DNA of 64,000 nt from Prostheceraeus crozeri (GCA_907163375.1 CAJQUW010009199.1:1-64000); one strand, 5' to 3'; numbered from the stretch's first letter, positions 48,366 to 61,523 are shown. Notes: generated by a model from the sequence alone, not told the origin. Translations and numbers: made by a program.

Positions 48366-50194
48366 TTGGAATCCACAGATTGCTTTTTTTGGAAATACTA
48401 ATTAGTTGAATTTACATGGATCTCGGAAAAGAGGAGGTATTTCACAAAAAGATCAATTTTCAATAATGATCTCGACTTTCAGAAGAAGCCAAATTCTTCA
48501 CTTTTATTAAACTGGTTGCACCGCACCAACTGTTAATTGATGATCATTTTAGCTATATTAGGATTTTTTTTAAAAGATGCTTTAGATACTAATTGCTTCA
48601 AGGCTTAAGATTGTGTCTGGTACATTGCAAATTTTTATGCTAATAAGTTTTGTGATTATCAAAGCAATTTTTTATTAAGATAGCTAAGAATAATCACAGA
48701 AACACAGATTCATCAAACATGAATGCCAATGTCAATTTTTCATCTTGAATCGACACGAAATCTATTCTGTGGATGCATGCGACTATATTTGGAGCTGATA
48801 GATAAGTAAAAACATTCTGACCCTTTTCATCAACCCTTTCATGCATATTGTGTCTTTTAAGCATCATTTTGACCCACGTGTTTTGGGAAAACATTACTGA
48901 ATGTTACGCAATGTTGATTTCATATAGTGGCAAAAATCTGTAACCAAAAATATGAGAAGATCAATGAGATTCTAAGGGCACCACTCCCAACCTCAAACAA
49001 TGCTTAGCACTGCATTTGAGAAAAATCGAAAAATAACTTTAACTTTTATCAGAAGCATGGTGCAAATTATTGAAGCTGCTATTATTCTATTGTCGATTGA
49101 GCATCATAGCAGCGAGTGAATAAAGATTGTGCACAAACAGTCCTTAAACATTCATAAAAATTGTCATTTCAGATTCCCATCGAAGAAACCCACAGTTATT
49201 GAGCTGCATGCAACAGTGATATTCCAAAACTGAGCAGAAATGTATTGATCTACACGAAAAAAAAGTTGTGATGTAATTATCTCTCAAACAATTAAACAAT
49301 TTCCCTTTGTTTATCCAATTAGTAACCATTTCATCCTACCATTACGATCAAAGCTCTGACGCGATAACATTTAAGTGGTTGAATGAAACACATGTGCATC
49401 AAGCAATATTTAAATCAGCAAATCATGACGAAACCAATCAACTATCACCTTTGAAGATTTCTTGAGATGCATCGGAAAATTGTGATGATCCTTTCGGGTT
49501 TATCACCAATTGGCTTTTCTGTGTACATAGTTCTAACGATGCCGCACTGTTCTGAAAATATACGTTGCAAATTGATAAAAGATTATTAAAAAATTTTGAA
49601 ACTGAAAGAAGTAATAAGCTCTTAATTGGAGTCTGTACTACTGTATAAAACAAAATTAGTAGTGTGTATTAAATACAAATTTGCCACAAAATATGAATTG
49701 AGCACACCTGCAGTCTGCTTTCTCTTGGAAGTTCATTATGTGACCGCTTATCAATTGAATTCTGCACCAACTCGTTCTCCATAACTTGGAGCAGGTCATC
49801 CAACATAGATGCACTTGGATGACTGCGAGTGCTCAAATAATGTGTCACCTTCACCTGCAGCGGAAAATGCTTGCCTTAATGATACACAGAGTAACACAGA
49901 GCAACAGGTAGACGAGCACAGTGTTTTAGACATGTAAAACAATGAGAGTTTTTGCATTGACGTCAACTGTGATGTTCATTCGAATGAGTACTTGATAACT
50001 CATGTGATTACATTCTAAATGGTGCATGAATGTGGTTGTTGTCCATTTAAAGGCAATGCATGTGCAGTGTACCGCAGATCTGTCGTGATAAAGTAGGAAA
50101 TTGTCTCTTCCGCTCATTGTTTTAACAAATTCTTAACCAACTAAAGATTTGTTGGATTAATTTATGTGAGTTGATACTTGGCTTAGATCACTCT
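48366..50194. other. No gene seen
   Basis: Anonymous AT-rich sequence. Short minus-strand ORFs (48694-48894, 49144-49329, 49438-49653, 49669-49854, 49926-50117) carry no recognisable domain. Confidence 0.4.
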
Positions 50195-50775
50195 TCATGC
50201 CCTTGTGAGGGGTCCACTGTGTCCTGCAGTTTTTATGATACTTTAGCAGCCGGTTATGCCAAAATAAAATCATCATTTTTGAAATGATTCTGCATTTTGA
50301 ATGATTCATTTCATTTGAAGCAACAGAAGCATGGTAGAAAAATATAGGGATTACCTTCATGTATCTTCTGAGATTATCATGAGATCAATTAATTAATTTC
50401 CATAAAGCTGAACCCCCTAATGTCTCATAGGGTATAGGAATTACTTCCAAAACCTCTTAATTATCAGATGAAAAATGATTTTGTGCATGTTCCTATTGGT
50501 CCATTATGTGAAAATCATTTATTTACTGTTTTCATCATGCTTGTGTACATGTTGTGCTACAAGACCGCAAATGTTGGTTGGCCTATATCAAGAATATAGT
50601 ATAAATCAATGCCCAATTTGAAAGTTATCGCTATATAGTCCTACTCATTCGTTCGACATCAAAAATTGACTGTTGACCAAGTTTTCAAAGTCATATTTGA
50701 TCGGTTTGCGATATCCACAGCAGTTTTTAGAGTCTAAAACTACTTGAGTTTTGACTCCCGCAAGCCTATTTCTGA
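50195..50775 (+). repeat. Diverged copy of the 26793-27658 TIR repeat family
   Basis: Aligns collinearly with 26793-27345: GAGGGGTCCACTG, GATTCTGCAT, TTTCATTT, ATCATGCTYGTG, GGTTGGCCTA, ATAAATCAATGC and TCCACAGCNGTTTT occur in the same order and spacing. Extensively diverged. The right terminal repeat is not found. Confidence 0.65.
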
Positions 50776-51767
50776 TATATATGTTACCACCTGGCCGGAC
50801 CCGTCCTATCTTAAAAGGAAACTTATCCTCTGAGAAAGTAATCCGTTTAACTTTCGTGTAATTCGCGTGTTTAAGGTTCTAACATTTTCTTAAGTCTTCG
50901 AACAAACATTTGCGGGACAAAAAAGCTTAACAAATGACAGAAGAACACAATTTCCTTCAAATTTGAGCTTAAAATAAAAAAATTTAGAGAATATTTTTCA
51001 GAAACATTTGAAAGTGTCTCTACACGATCTAGGAATAATATGTCAAGTTTGCGAGGCGAACCTCGTGACGGTTTAGTTTCAGACGTTCAAAAAAAAAACG
51101 TGAGCAGTGAAGACGAACCAGTGAACGTGTTCGCTGAATTAGTTGTATAAATCACGCTTTTATGTCCCTATCAAACCAGTGTGCTGACTATACGTCAGTT
51201 GTACTTGTAGAATAGTAATCTTCGTGCAAATTCTCACGGAAAAGTTCTTGGTGTCGACCCATTTCGGCCCGCCCATTCTCTGGTTGTATGAGGTCGGCTC
51301 GACCGGTCAAAGTTTTTCTAGCGAGCTAATATGGAGATTTTTCAAATTAATATGGAAATTTCAGAATAATTTGGAATGACTTAGAATTTCATCTTTTCCG
51401 AGACCAATTTCACGCATCTGATAGCGGTGAATGCCATCTTGTACATTGTTGACCTACTTACTGTGACAGGAAACTTTGCTTCACAATTCTTTCCTGTGAT
51501 ATCAATTTATTCTATGATTCGTCAAATTTCTAAATCTTTTGCCCATGACGTGCCTCCAGTTCTGAGTGCATCAAAGCACATTGAGTTGGCGGCATTTGAG
51601 AAAATTGCGGCGCTATAATAGGCTACAGAAGTCCTTCTACTAGTGTGGTAAAAATGTCAGTGCGGTACAGATCCTTCTTGTGGAGAGTAAGGGAACGTAT
51701 AAAAATATGCCTGTGAATATTGTTTTTCTATCCAGCGAAAAAACAAAGTATTTAATTAAAATTAAAG
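50776..51767. other. No gene seen
   Basis: Anonymous sequence. A short plus-strand ORF at 51427-51618 has no known domain. Confidence 0.4.
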
Positions 51768-51775
51768 CATATTTA

Positions 51776-52137
51776 CCACTTCCATTCTTCCCCCACCACA
51801 TGTTTGTTGTTGACATCCGCGAGTGTGGCGTGGTCAACGATCTTCACTTGCTCTTAAGTGCAGCTTCATTATCGTCGCAAAAGCGTTGAATTCCTCTGGT
51901 TTATAGAAAATTTACAGCATATTCTTTGTCATTCACTATAAGTGTAGACAACAATCCCGCAAAGTTCATGATCTTAGCTGTATCTTGTATTCAAACTCGG
52001 CATCCAAGGCGCCAATCCTTTTCCCCAGGGTTCAAGTAAGACTTCTCAGTGGTGTTGTTCCATCACTCAGGGACATATCAAGTCTATTCTAAATCCAGTG
52101 TTACTTTAAAAAATGTGGGGGGAGGAATAGAGTGCCG
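51776..52137. mobile_element. C-tract TIR MITE, copy 1
   Basis: The left end CCACTTCCATTCTTCCCCC and the reverse complement of the right end, CGGCACTCTATTCCTCCCCC, are inverted repeats. They are flanked by CATATTTA (51768-51775) and TATATTTA (52138-52145), an 8-bp duplication with one mismatch. The same termini occur on the 58384-58812 element. No coding capacity; superfamily unknown. Confidence 0.75.
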
Positions 52138-52145
52138 TATATTTA

Positions 52146-55080
52146 AGTAAACTTGTTCCAAGTCTTCATGCGAAAGTATTTCATGCATTTAGTATGACAC
52201 CTTATTTTGCGCACGATATACAGGTGCTACAACAATCGGATTTAGAACCGAGTCTACTTTCCAGGCCCAAGCGCTGACCGTTGACTTTAGGACGAACGCC
52301 CGGCCAAAGTCCGCTGGCACTTAACTTCAGGCCCGCTATTAAAAGCATGAACACTGCATGAACACTTGGATGCGCCCTTTCCTTGGAACTTGCACAATTC
52401 ATTCTTTAGTCACTAATGAAAAGTGAAAAGTGTCAGGCCATTATCATTGATGCAATTTTCCACAGGGTAAGAAAAAATGCTTCTCTCTCTCAATTCAAAG
52501 ACGATTTTTCTTTTTCTTTTTTGAAATATGGTTCCCGACGCGTTTCACTACGGCGGACAGTCTCAAACGGTAAGCAAATGCGCAGGCACATGTGTTCTTC
52601 AAAGCAGCAATCTTCACCAATATTGGAGTAACTTGCCAGATATGGAGAAATCTTAGATGTGATGCATATTTTCTGTCCAATATTGTATGTGTGCACTTGC
52701 ACGACTCATCAACATGTAGCCTAGTTTTTATACTAATCAAAAATTTCAAGAAAATGAAATTACTTATATATTATTTTTAAATGCACTATCAATAGATGCT
52801 CAAATTAATCTTCATTGACCATTCTATAACCACGTGGATGAGTAGAACTCTTCATGTGCTATATGACAGAACTTTACATGTACTACATATACAAAATAAA
52901 TGCCATACATAGGTGATTGAATAATAGTTGGAAACGCATTTCCACATGCATATCGAGTGTCTTTAACTCCTCCTTGCTTTGGTAGAGTAGACTGCAGAAA
53001 TGCATTACAGAATGCTCTATTCCAGCACAAAGAAGCACTGCCATATTCGCACGCATTTATATCCTGATAATCCAGCAAAAGAAGAAAGAAATCACAAACC
53101 CATTGATAGTGCGTCTTGCGATATTTACCGAGTATCAAAATGGTTAGATCATAATGAGAGCCATAATGCTGGAAAAGAATTTTGCAGGGAATGCAATGCA
53201 GAACTTTGCTTCATGGACGATCACCTTTATCAGAAACCGAAGCATATTGAGATGTCGATGGAATGCTTAATTTCCGAAATGCATCTGAACCAACGTCTAC
53301 AAGAGTACATGAGAAAAAAAGTACCTTAAGTATCACATTAAAAGCTTTGACTCTTATTTAAAATTCAAAATAACGTGTGTATGAACAGAAAACATCTGAT
53401 CGCAATAACGATGAATCGTTGAAATGGCTTAAACGAAAAAAAGTGTTGTCAACTTGCGGTTTAATTTGTTGTCAAATTGTTGTAAGTTGCTTAAGCTAAA
53501 CATTTTTACAAAAGGTGGATTATTTTCCGCCTCAAATTCTCTCTATTTCATTTTTGTTACTCATAATCCCATATCAAGGACATATCACTCTCATGATTTT
53601 TCCAAATTTGACTTATATCCTCTTAAAGAAAAGTTTGATATCATGCTTTTGTAAAATTTTGAAGAAAATTTCCACATGGGAGCAATATTTTCATTATATA
53701 AACGAAATTTGGTCATTTATTAAAATGGTTCATTAATGTTATCATTTAGAATTCTCGTACAACTTTTATTAGGAAACTTTGTCAAATAGGTTGTGCACTT
53801 TAGTACTCAGCGATATCGGATATTATCGAATCGTTCTTCCAACGGAAAAGTTGATGATTCATTAAGTTTCCGTAACATGACCACATGACCACATCAATAA
53901 TGGCTAATAAATTAGTTCTCACAACCTAGAATTAAGCGATGGAAACTTTCGAAGTTAAATATTCTTTCACTGATGACTGCACTTAATGTTGTCTAAATTA
54001 CTACACCTATCACTGATATTCAGACGTTCGAATGTTGTGCAAATACACTACCATGATAGCTTTCAAACTTCTGGTTCTCAAGGGCAAATAGCTATTTGGC
54101 TTCCCTTCAATTTCCTGATCTCTTCTAATTTGCAGCAGAGGACGTGGCCATAATTAGTTCTCCTTTGTCATGAGCCTGAAGCATTAGCTTGAATGAAGTT
54201 GGTGAAAATCTTTTATTTACATTCATATTGGTAGACGAGAGTGGTGGCATTTTCAGCAGATTTTTGCTACAGTACCATTCATAATAATTATCTGATGAAT
54301 TGGGCGGGAATGATGGATAGTATCTCCACAGTGATTCCTTGGAAATGCATTTCTCAGGCCGCTGTCACACAGAATAAGGCGTCTTCCGTCTTCCATTTGG
54401 GATTTCCTTTTAATTGCATGCAGAAAAGAATACAACCTATCACACAGACAAAATCATCAGCCACAGTCATCTCCCATCTTCCATCGTCCATCACGCAGGA
54501 AAAGTCATAAGACGTCGTCTATCGGACATAAGGCATGAAATTATGCGGCTGATGAAGTTCACTTCCATCATCCATCAGGCATCAGCCGCGAGACTTCTAA
54601 AATTAGAACAACGTGAAGTGACGTCTGTGGGAAGATATAGGAAGCAAGGATTTCTTGGACATGCATTCAATGAGAATGGGCAAGTCTGACGCTTAAAAGA
54701 AAAATAGGCCTACATGTATGTCTGTGGAATAGACTGACTTCCAGCGTTGGTCAGATGTAAAAGCAGCGCGGTGTTAATTCTACGGCTAGCGTGCGAATCA
54801 ATCGACTTGAGATAAACAGTCTTACTAAGCCTCATACATGGGATCAAAAGTATCCCAATGGGATAGGGCGAAGTTTGCCGTCAATGGTACCCTTGAATAA
54901 GCGGTGCTGACATTGTCTTTCCTAACTGTGGCATTGACAACAAAGATCTGTCTTCACATATATTGAATGACATAGATATAGTGATATATAGAGAATGGCA
55001 ACTACTACGTCAGTACAATTCTGAATAGATTTTGGCCAAACATTTAAAATATAAACATTTTGGAAAGAGGCAAATTTTTT
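52146..55080. other. No recognised gene
   Basis: A 109-codon plus-strand ORF (53000-53329) contains CRECNAELCFMDDHLYQKPKH, faintly like a Cys/His zinc motif of transposase C-termini, but too weak to name. Around 54360-54640 several CATCTTCC/CATCCATC words suggest a decayed simple-sequence or MITE region. Confidence 0.3.
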
Positions 55081-55112
55081 TATCTTAAAATATTTAATAA
55101 TCGATAGCGATA

Positions 55113-55142
55113 TATTTTAGCTGCCATCAGCAGCTATCTTCA
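55113..55142 (-). other. Hammerhead-like hairpin motif
   Basis: On the minus strand, CTGAAGA is followed by an 8-bp stem (TAGCTGCTGATGGCAGCTA, nearly perfect) and AAAT. It has the layout of a hammerhead core (CUGANGA, stem II, GAAA) but with a changed box and no clear flanking stems I and III. Such hairpins occur at ends of Penelope-like elements; a chance hairpin is possible. Confidence 0.3.
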
Positions 55143-56340
55143 GGCAGCTATTGAAGGAATATCGATACAAGCAAAATTTGAAATTTACACTGATTCAACT
55201 GATGGATGGGAAATAGAAAATAGAAGATTGAAATAGAAATAGAAGTGCAAGAGAGAGACGATAAGAGAGTTATGAGGCAGGTAGTATCGGGTTACATAGT
55301 AACGATAGCAAATCTATGACCTGACTGAGGGAAGAGAAGAATTATGTAAAAGCAGTAGACTTCTTCACTAGGCCAGCCGACGGCACCGAACATGATGTAA
55401 GAGATTTATTAGAAACAGAAATATTTGCATTTGATCCATCAAGTAGTCCTGCAAGATGTCAAAACTATGCATGCTGTGACTTTTGCTTTAACATTTTTAC
55501 AGGATACAATCTGTTCATAGCCTGAACATGACTAATATACTCTCTACGACCAAGCAAGTTTGGAATGTTTTGAATATTTATGCATCATCTATATATAGCG
55601 AGCTTGTCGCAGGATTCAGAATTCGGATACACTTCCCGTGAATCACCTTATGATTGTAGATTGCACGCGTGAGCTGCATGCAGATGGATAAGCGCGCATG
55701 CTTTAATTCCATTAGATTAATGGGTAAGAATTATGATAGCAATCAACACAATTCCGCAAGTCAATTCCGGCAAATAGGAAGGACACCGTGTTTATAACGA
55801 CAGGATCGGATGGTACTTAAACCGAATGGATGGCTTTTGCAGCTGACTACAACGCATTTATCACACAATATTTCTGTTCTCCATTAAGCTTTACTTCGTT
55901 TGGTGTGTGTACCGACTTGTACACTTCTTTAATAATTGCATCTCATATCTAAAATTATATTTTTGACATCATGTTCTTATTGAACTCTTCAAAAGCAATG
56001 GAGGAACTCTATACTTACTAGTTGAAAATCAAAAATTGTCTGCGGAAATTCAGTGAGAATTCAATAATGAGAAATCGTGGATCTCAAGCCATCGATGAGA
56101 AACCCGGGATTGACTGGCGACCATCTTCCAGCCCCAGGCGAGAACCCATAAGAGTTCTTTTCCGTAAGCCCTGTCTTGATCTAATGATTTCCTGAGTGTA
56201 AACTTAATATGGATAAAAAAAGAAATTATATGTCAAATTTCGTCTGAGATTTTGAACATGTCATGTAAGCTTAACTTATAAATATGGAAAGAGAATGCAG
56301 TTTTTCACATAGTTGACCAGTCGTCGGGAGATCATTTTGA
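55143..56340. other. No gene seen
   Basis: Anonymous; purine-rich segment (AGAAATAGAAG, AGAGAGAGACG) at 55205-55270. Confidence 0.4.
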
Positions 56341-56879
56341 TTAATGAGAGTGTGTTAGAGAAAACTCCCCAAGTTTAGGTCGATGATTTCTTAAAAGTTA
56401 AGTACAAAGTTAAACAGGTCAGAATGCTAAAAACTAGGCACCAAGAGCATAGGAAGGCGATTGATAGTAAAAGTAATAGCAGTGCTCTTTACAACCACTT
56501 GCAAGATAAGCATGGAGGGATAGGCGGCATCGGTAATTTTCAGGTCGGTCTTATTCGCAAACTGCACAACACTCGAGACACAACAATAGCAGAGGCCAAA
56601 GAAATAACACAGCTTAAACCACAGATCAACAGGAAACACGAACTTCCAGACTACAATCTCTCTTCACAATTCGATAATCATGCAAACCGCCAACACACTT
56701 CTTAACAGAACTCATATCTTCACATAAATACTTCACACAGTTGCATCCCGTCTGTTACCATCGACCGTTTCGAAGGCGCTGGACGCCGAAGGCCCGTCTG
56801 ACCTGTTTAACTTTGTACTTAACTTTTAAGAAATCATCGACCTAAACTTGGGGAGTTTTATCTAACACACTCTCATTAA
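56341..56879 (+). mobile_element. Truncated Penelope-like element fragment between 83-bp inverted arms
   Basis: Arms 56341-56423 and 56797-56879 are inverted copies with one or two differences (TTAATGAGAGTGTGTTAGA... to ...GTTAAACAGGTCAGA). Between them lies the end of a GIY-YIG endonuclease frame. Penelope elements often insert 5'-truncated with part of their terminal repeat in inverted orientation, which this layout matches. No clean target duplication was found. Confidence 0.65.
56424..56705 (+). pseudogene. GIY-YIG endonuclease C-terminal piece (Penelope-type)
   Basis: 93 codons read LKTRHQEHRKAID, SALYNHLQDKHG, REAKEI-like AEAKEI, and KPQINRKHELPDYN. These match the second half of the GIY-YIG nuclease in Penelope-like retroelements: an Arg-rich R-x-x-x-H helix, an acidic E-A-x-E helix, and Lys-Pro-x-x-Asn-Arg. 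The GIY...YIG strands themselves are missing, cut off precisely at the left inverted arm, so it is inactive. A DIRS or other element using the same fold is less likely. Confidence 0.6.
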
Positions 56880-58375
56880 TGCAGTTTTGCTATCTGCTTT
56901 TAGCTGTGTCTTCATCAGCCACCAATTTCTAACTTTATCATAATCCAATTTGCGATTTTGCGAAGCTCTCCTATGAAGACCGTCTTTTTAATTGCTTTTG
57001 AACAATCTGCATTTTGCAGTGTAAACAGGGATCGATAATATATTAGCGCGATAAAACTGTAGTCACATTCAGACGTTATTGTAGAAATCGAAGGAATAAA
57101 TTGCATAATCAAAAGCTAAGTGTTGAACATGCAGTTCTTTCTGCAATGGTGTCCTCTTTGAATCATAGAAGCGTACTTTGCCTGCTGTTATAACGGTGGT
57201 CACAGGTACCTATGCATGTGACGTTTCCGTCAACAAGTATTGCTATTAACCGTCGATTGATTCCTACACACCTGGGTAGTACAGAAACGCGATCACCGCT
57301 GCTCCCCGAAAGAGCCTGGATATCGTAAGGAGCTCACGGCGTCCTACTCATAGAAAGGAGAATGTGAGTTGTGGGGCTGCTGTGGGGCTTCCTTCAGAGT
57401 GCATCGGGTCAATTAATTTGTTCGATTATTATTATCCTTTAATATGAACTACGGTTATAGAATTAGTATAATTGACTTATTTGGTAGGCGATAATATCCC
57501 ACCAAATTAATATAGAGCAACAGCGGCTTTGACTTAGCCTATAGCCTTGCACGATTTGACATTGGTACCGGTATTCCTTTCGCAGAAATGACATTATCGG
57601 GAAGAAAGACTAGAAAGAGGAGGCCTATAGGCATATCCTAGCTGTTTTAGTATGCAGTAGGCTGTAGGCTAGTAGGTCCTTTAGCTATCTATTTGTGTTA
57701 GAAGAGCTTAATAACTAAAATAAATTGATTTCATAAATAAGAATAATCTCTGATAATTTTTTGTAAAATTTGAATAAGATTATTCCTTAAGTCGGTGAGA
57801 TGGACTAGTAGACCTGTCGACACTACCCAAGCAGGTCATGCGTTATCTACAATGGATGCACACTCTCTACTTAATTAATGAGAAGTCTTGTATATACAAA
57901 ATCGAAGAATTCCAGCTAATTTGGACTTAAACAAAATTTGAATGAAATGGGCGAGTTGATCGCAGATGGGCAAGTTTACCCAAATCAGAGAAATTTGAAA
58001 TCTTTTGCTACTTGGATTTTTAGAAGTCAATCGATAAGCGGGATCGAAAAATGACTACCTGGAGCTTTGATTTTAGTACACAATGCTGAAATCCTGTAAT
58101 TGCGTTATCGAAGACCTTTCCTTGCATCATAAAATACCTCGTCAAAAGCATATCGAAAAAGTGGGCGAGTTTGTCCCATTTTTCCTTTCATGAAATGTTT
58201 GATTTGACGTTTCAGAAGCATAGGCCTAGTTGTTGCTGATTGTAAATCGCTTGATGCGAAAATTTCATGCGAATTGATATCAAATTCACAAAAACTTTGA
58301 AACTAGCAATTGATACGAGATTTTCGTATGTTTATGTTTTTCATTCTAACATTGGTTTTTTCGTATACATTTATG
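56880..58375. other. No gene; another possible hammerhead-like core
   Basis: On the minus strand at 56885-56919, CTGATGAAGACACAGC is followed by TAAAAGC and a CAAAAC instead of GAAAC. The remainder is anonymous. Confidence 0.35.
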
Positions 58376-58383
58376 TTCATATG

Positions 58384-58812
58384 GGTACTTCTATTCTTCC
58401 CCCCCCACATTTTCCAACTTTTCCACATTAATGAAATTTCATCAAGCTTAGTCACATTGGATTTAGAATAGATTTCATCTGTCACTTAGTGACACTGCAA
58501 CACTACTGAGAAGTCTTTCTTGAACCCTGAGATGAAGAATTGGTCCTTTTGATGCTCAGTTAGGATACAAGGCAATGCTGTGATCATGAACTTCGTGGGA
58601 TTGTTGTCTACAGACAAATGACGGACAGCTGTATAATTCTGAAGCTGTAAATGTTCTACAAGTCAGATCAGAGGAATATTACAAACTCAGCGCTTTTGCG
58701 TAGTGAGACAAGTTAGGAGTTAGGATAGTTAGGAGCAAGAGAAGATCGTGAACGATGCAACACTCCCGGGTGTCAACAACGGAAATGTGGGGGGGGAAGA
58801 ATAGAAGTGCCG
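58384..58812. mobile_element. C-tract TIR MITE, copy 2
   Basis: Ends GGTACTTCTATTCTTCCCCC and, as reverse complement, CGGCACTTCTATTCTTCCCC form TIRs of about 30 bp running into CCCACATTT. Perfect 8-bp duplications TTCATATG lie at 58376-58383 and 58813-58820. 429 bp, no coding capacity. Related to 51776-52137. Confidence 0.85.
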
Positions 58813-58820
58813 TTCATATG

Positions 58821-60413
58821 TGTTAGGTATGTGACAATTCGAACACTTCCCTCTGTCATTGGCTGATTGAAAGTGTAGCTCGGCCAAATTTACATGTCAT
58901 CGTTTTTTTTCACTCAATCAATGCTAGCCTCATCCATGATCCCTGTTCCGTACTTGCTCTCATCTTATCCATCATCGCTGAAGCGCTGGAGAGTTGCAAA
59001 GTTCCGTGATGACATCATCTCGGACAACTGTCTAATGATAGAGCGAGTGGTTCAACACGCATGGAGAATTTGCTCTGACAATACTTTGTTGACAGGGAAG
59101 ATTAATTGATCTGCCTCAGCACCGTAAAGCCTGCACATTCTCAACCGAAGCAGGTTCAGATTAGGATTTTCAAAATCCCGACTTTTTCTGATCCCGGGAT
59201 TCCGGTTACTAAATCCCGTAAAAACACGATAATTCCGGGATCTCGGGATTGAAAACCTCAATTCACATATGCATGACGGATGCAAGTTGCATGCATCATT
59301 CATTGATTGAAATGTCAAATTGCATGTTTAGAGATGCCAACATAGCTCTCATTTTGTGAAAAATATATGGGAAATTTAACTTTATTGGCACATAGGCCTA
59401 TTTTAACGAAGTGCTGTGGAATGATTTGAGAGAAGATTCATGTACATATGATGCCAATTAGAAGTTTTCGGTATTCAAAGATTTTTGACTGACATGATAC
59501 AGAATCAGCTGAAAAAAAAATAGTTTCGAGTAAAATGACAGCAAAAATACCACACTCGCATAGCAATTGAATCACAGAATGAAGTCATCTGTTGATTCAT
59601 GGCTAAGGGCTGTCATCATCGGGTAGAGCAATTTGTCTTGCACTCCCAGCAGATGAAGCATCCGACGAAAAAGAGACATCGAGGTATGATCACCTAGCGT
59701 TCGATTTCTTACAACTTTGCTCTGCCGTTTATTAAATTTTGCGAGCAATGATTGTTTTCCCAAAGTCAAGGTAGGAACAGCTGTCGTTTTCAAGTGGAAA
59801 GAGGGTTGTTTCCTATTATACAAATGAGGTAATGGAGCATATTGTAGATTTCAAAAATGTTCAAAAATGTTTTGTTGTCTCCATTGCATCCCTTGAGATC
59901 AAGAACCAGTAATCATTGTGAACTTAGGCGTCCATTAACAAAAAGCGTTCGTTTTCGTGATTCTTTTAAAAAGTATTGTAAATATTTCATTCTACTCATT
60001 TATGCAAGTGTCTTATATTCCTTTGTCTTGAACTTTGTCACTTCTGCAATGTGCTCACCACCTTTCTGAGACAATAAAGAAGTTATGATTATTATTATTT
60101 TCACTTTGTTTATTGCTCAGTAAAATGATGCAGCAATTCGGAGGATGCTTTGACGGAGTAAAATAGGCTATTACAATTTTATCACTCCATAATTTTCGCA
60201 TTTTCTTCTTTGATGGAAACTCATAGAATTTTTTGTGTTGTAACACTATTGTCACTTTTATTCTTGCAATTAAGGGCGCGACACTGCGCCATGGCGGTAA
60301 TCGAGTGTTAACGGACACTAAGTAGGTGAATTTTACTTCAAAGCACATTTCAACGCCTGGCTGTAACGGCCTCTTAACCACCACCGAGTAGCCTATGATT
60401 CTATCAGCTCTCC
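58821..60413. other. No gene; repeat debris
   Basis: At 59155-59260 TTCAAAATCCCG, GATCCCGGGATTCCGG and CTCGGGATTG form a dense CCCGGGAT cluster like the end of a hAT-type transposon, with no partner end seen. At 59857-60100 a short open frame with LRSRTSNHCELRRPLTKSVR ends in AATAAAG and a (TTA)n run, which may be the 3' tail of a decayed LINE. Confidence 0.35.
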
Positions 60414-60421
60414 CTAGTGAC

Positions 60422-61307
60422 CAGGGATTGTCACAAATTAATTGGCTTCAATTGATTTTCATTTAATTGGAACCAATTGATTGATTGGTTGATAAACCGA
60501 ATTCAATTAATTAATTGGCTAGAATATAGAGTTTCAATTAATTGATTGATAATTTTTTAAATTCCTATTCATTAATTGCTACATTTTCTAATTCCGATCA
60601 ATTAATTGTTATCCTAGATTACATATCTAATTTCGCCTCTGTAGTCTCTTATTTTGAAAAATTCACAATTTTAGCAAGCATTTCAGGTTGGCAAACAGCA
60701 ACAACGTTTAGATTCATGAGTAGTCATAAATTCATGTCTGTTTCAACCAGAGTAGACCACGCAGCTCTAAAATGCAGGCGAAATTTCTCTATTCAATCGT
60801 CACTGATGAAAACAGCGGAGAGAATCACGAACGCTTGTATAAACTATATGCCAAAGGCATCTCATACAGGTGTCTGTGAGAGAGAATCTAAGGAAATTAT
60901 CCGCTTGTCTGATTGGTTTGACTAATCGCAGTATTAAAACATAAAAAATGGCAAGTCCAGTTGTTATATTAGCGATGCAGCCTACTTTCATACTCAAGAA
61001 ATTTCTAAGACCAGAGATTGATATTTGCTGTGTAACAGATATAATTAAACAAATCTTGGATCAGGTAAATCAATAATTGATACTATCAAGTTACAGAAAC
61101 TGTTCCAATTTCAATTAATTGTTTGGCTTACAATCAATTTATTGGTATATTTTCCAACTTCAATTGATTAATCGGCTCACAATTCCAATTCCAATTAATC
61201 GATTGATACATTTTCCAACTTCAATTAATTAATTGGTTTATAATTCCAATTTCAATTAATTGATTTCTTTGTCCAATTAAATCGCAATCAGTTATTGACA
61301 ATCTCTG
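60422..61307. mobile_element. hAT-like MITE, AATTAATTG family, copy 2
   Basis: The left end CAGGGATTGTCACAAATTAA and the reverse complement of the right end, CAGAGATTGTCAATAACTG, are TIRs. The flanks CTAGTGAC (60414-60421) and GTAGTGAC (61308-61315) are an 8-bp duplication with one mismatch. Both subterminal zones are dense in CAATTAATTG words. The centre (about 60640-61030) is different in composition and carries a 127-codon ORF (60542-60925) with no recognised domain; it may be a second insertion or the parental internal region. Confidence 0.8.
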
Positions 61308-61523
61308 GTAGTGACGTCATCATCAATTCTGTTTTCGCCTGCTGTGCGCAAAGGATGCTACTAGGCATAGCGACAGGTGTCCGTTTCACTCAGGAGGAGA
61401 CAGACTTAAGATTGGGACGAAGTCAAAAATTCCAACAAACTGCACCTTTAAAAACAGCACACCAAAATTTATTTTGGTATCCACCTTTCGTATGTGTTTG
61501 TTAGTGAGCAGTTCACAGTGTGG

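Noticed and set aside
53000..53329. piggyBac-type C-terminal zinc finger ORF
   Set aside because: Only C-x2-C-x4-C spacing is suggestive; too few ligands and no transposase core nearby.
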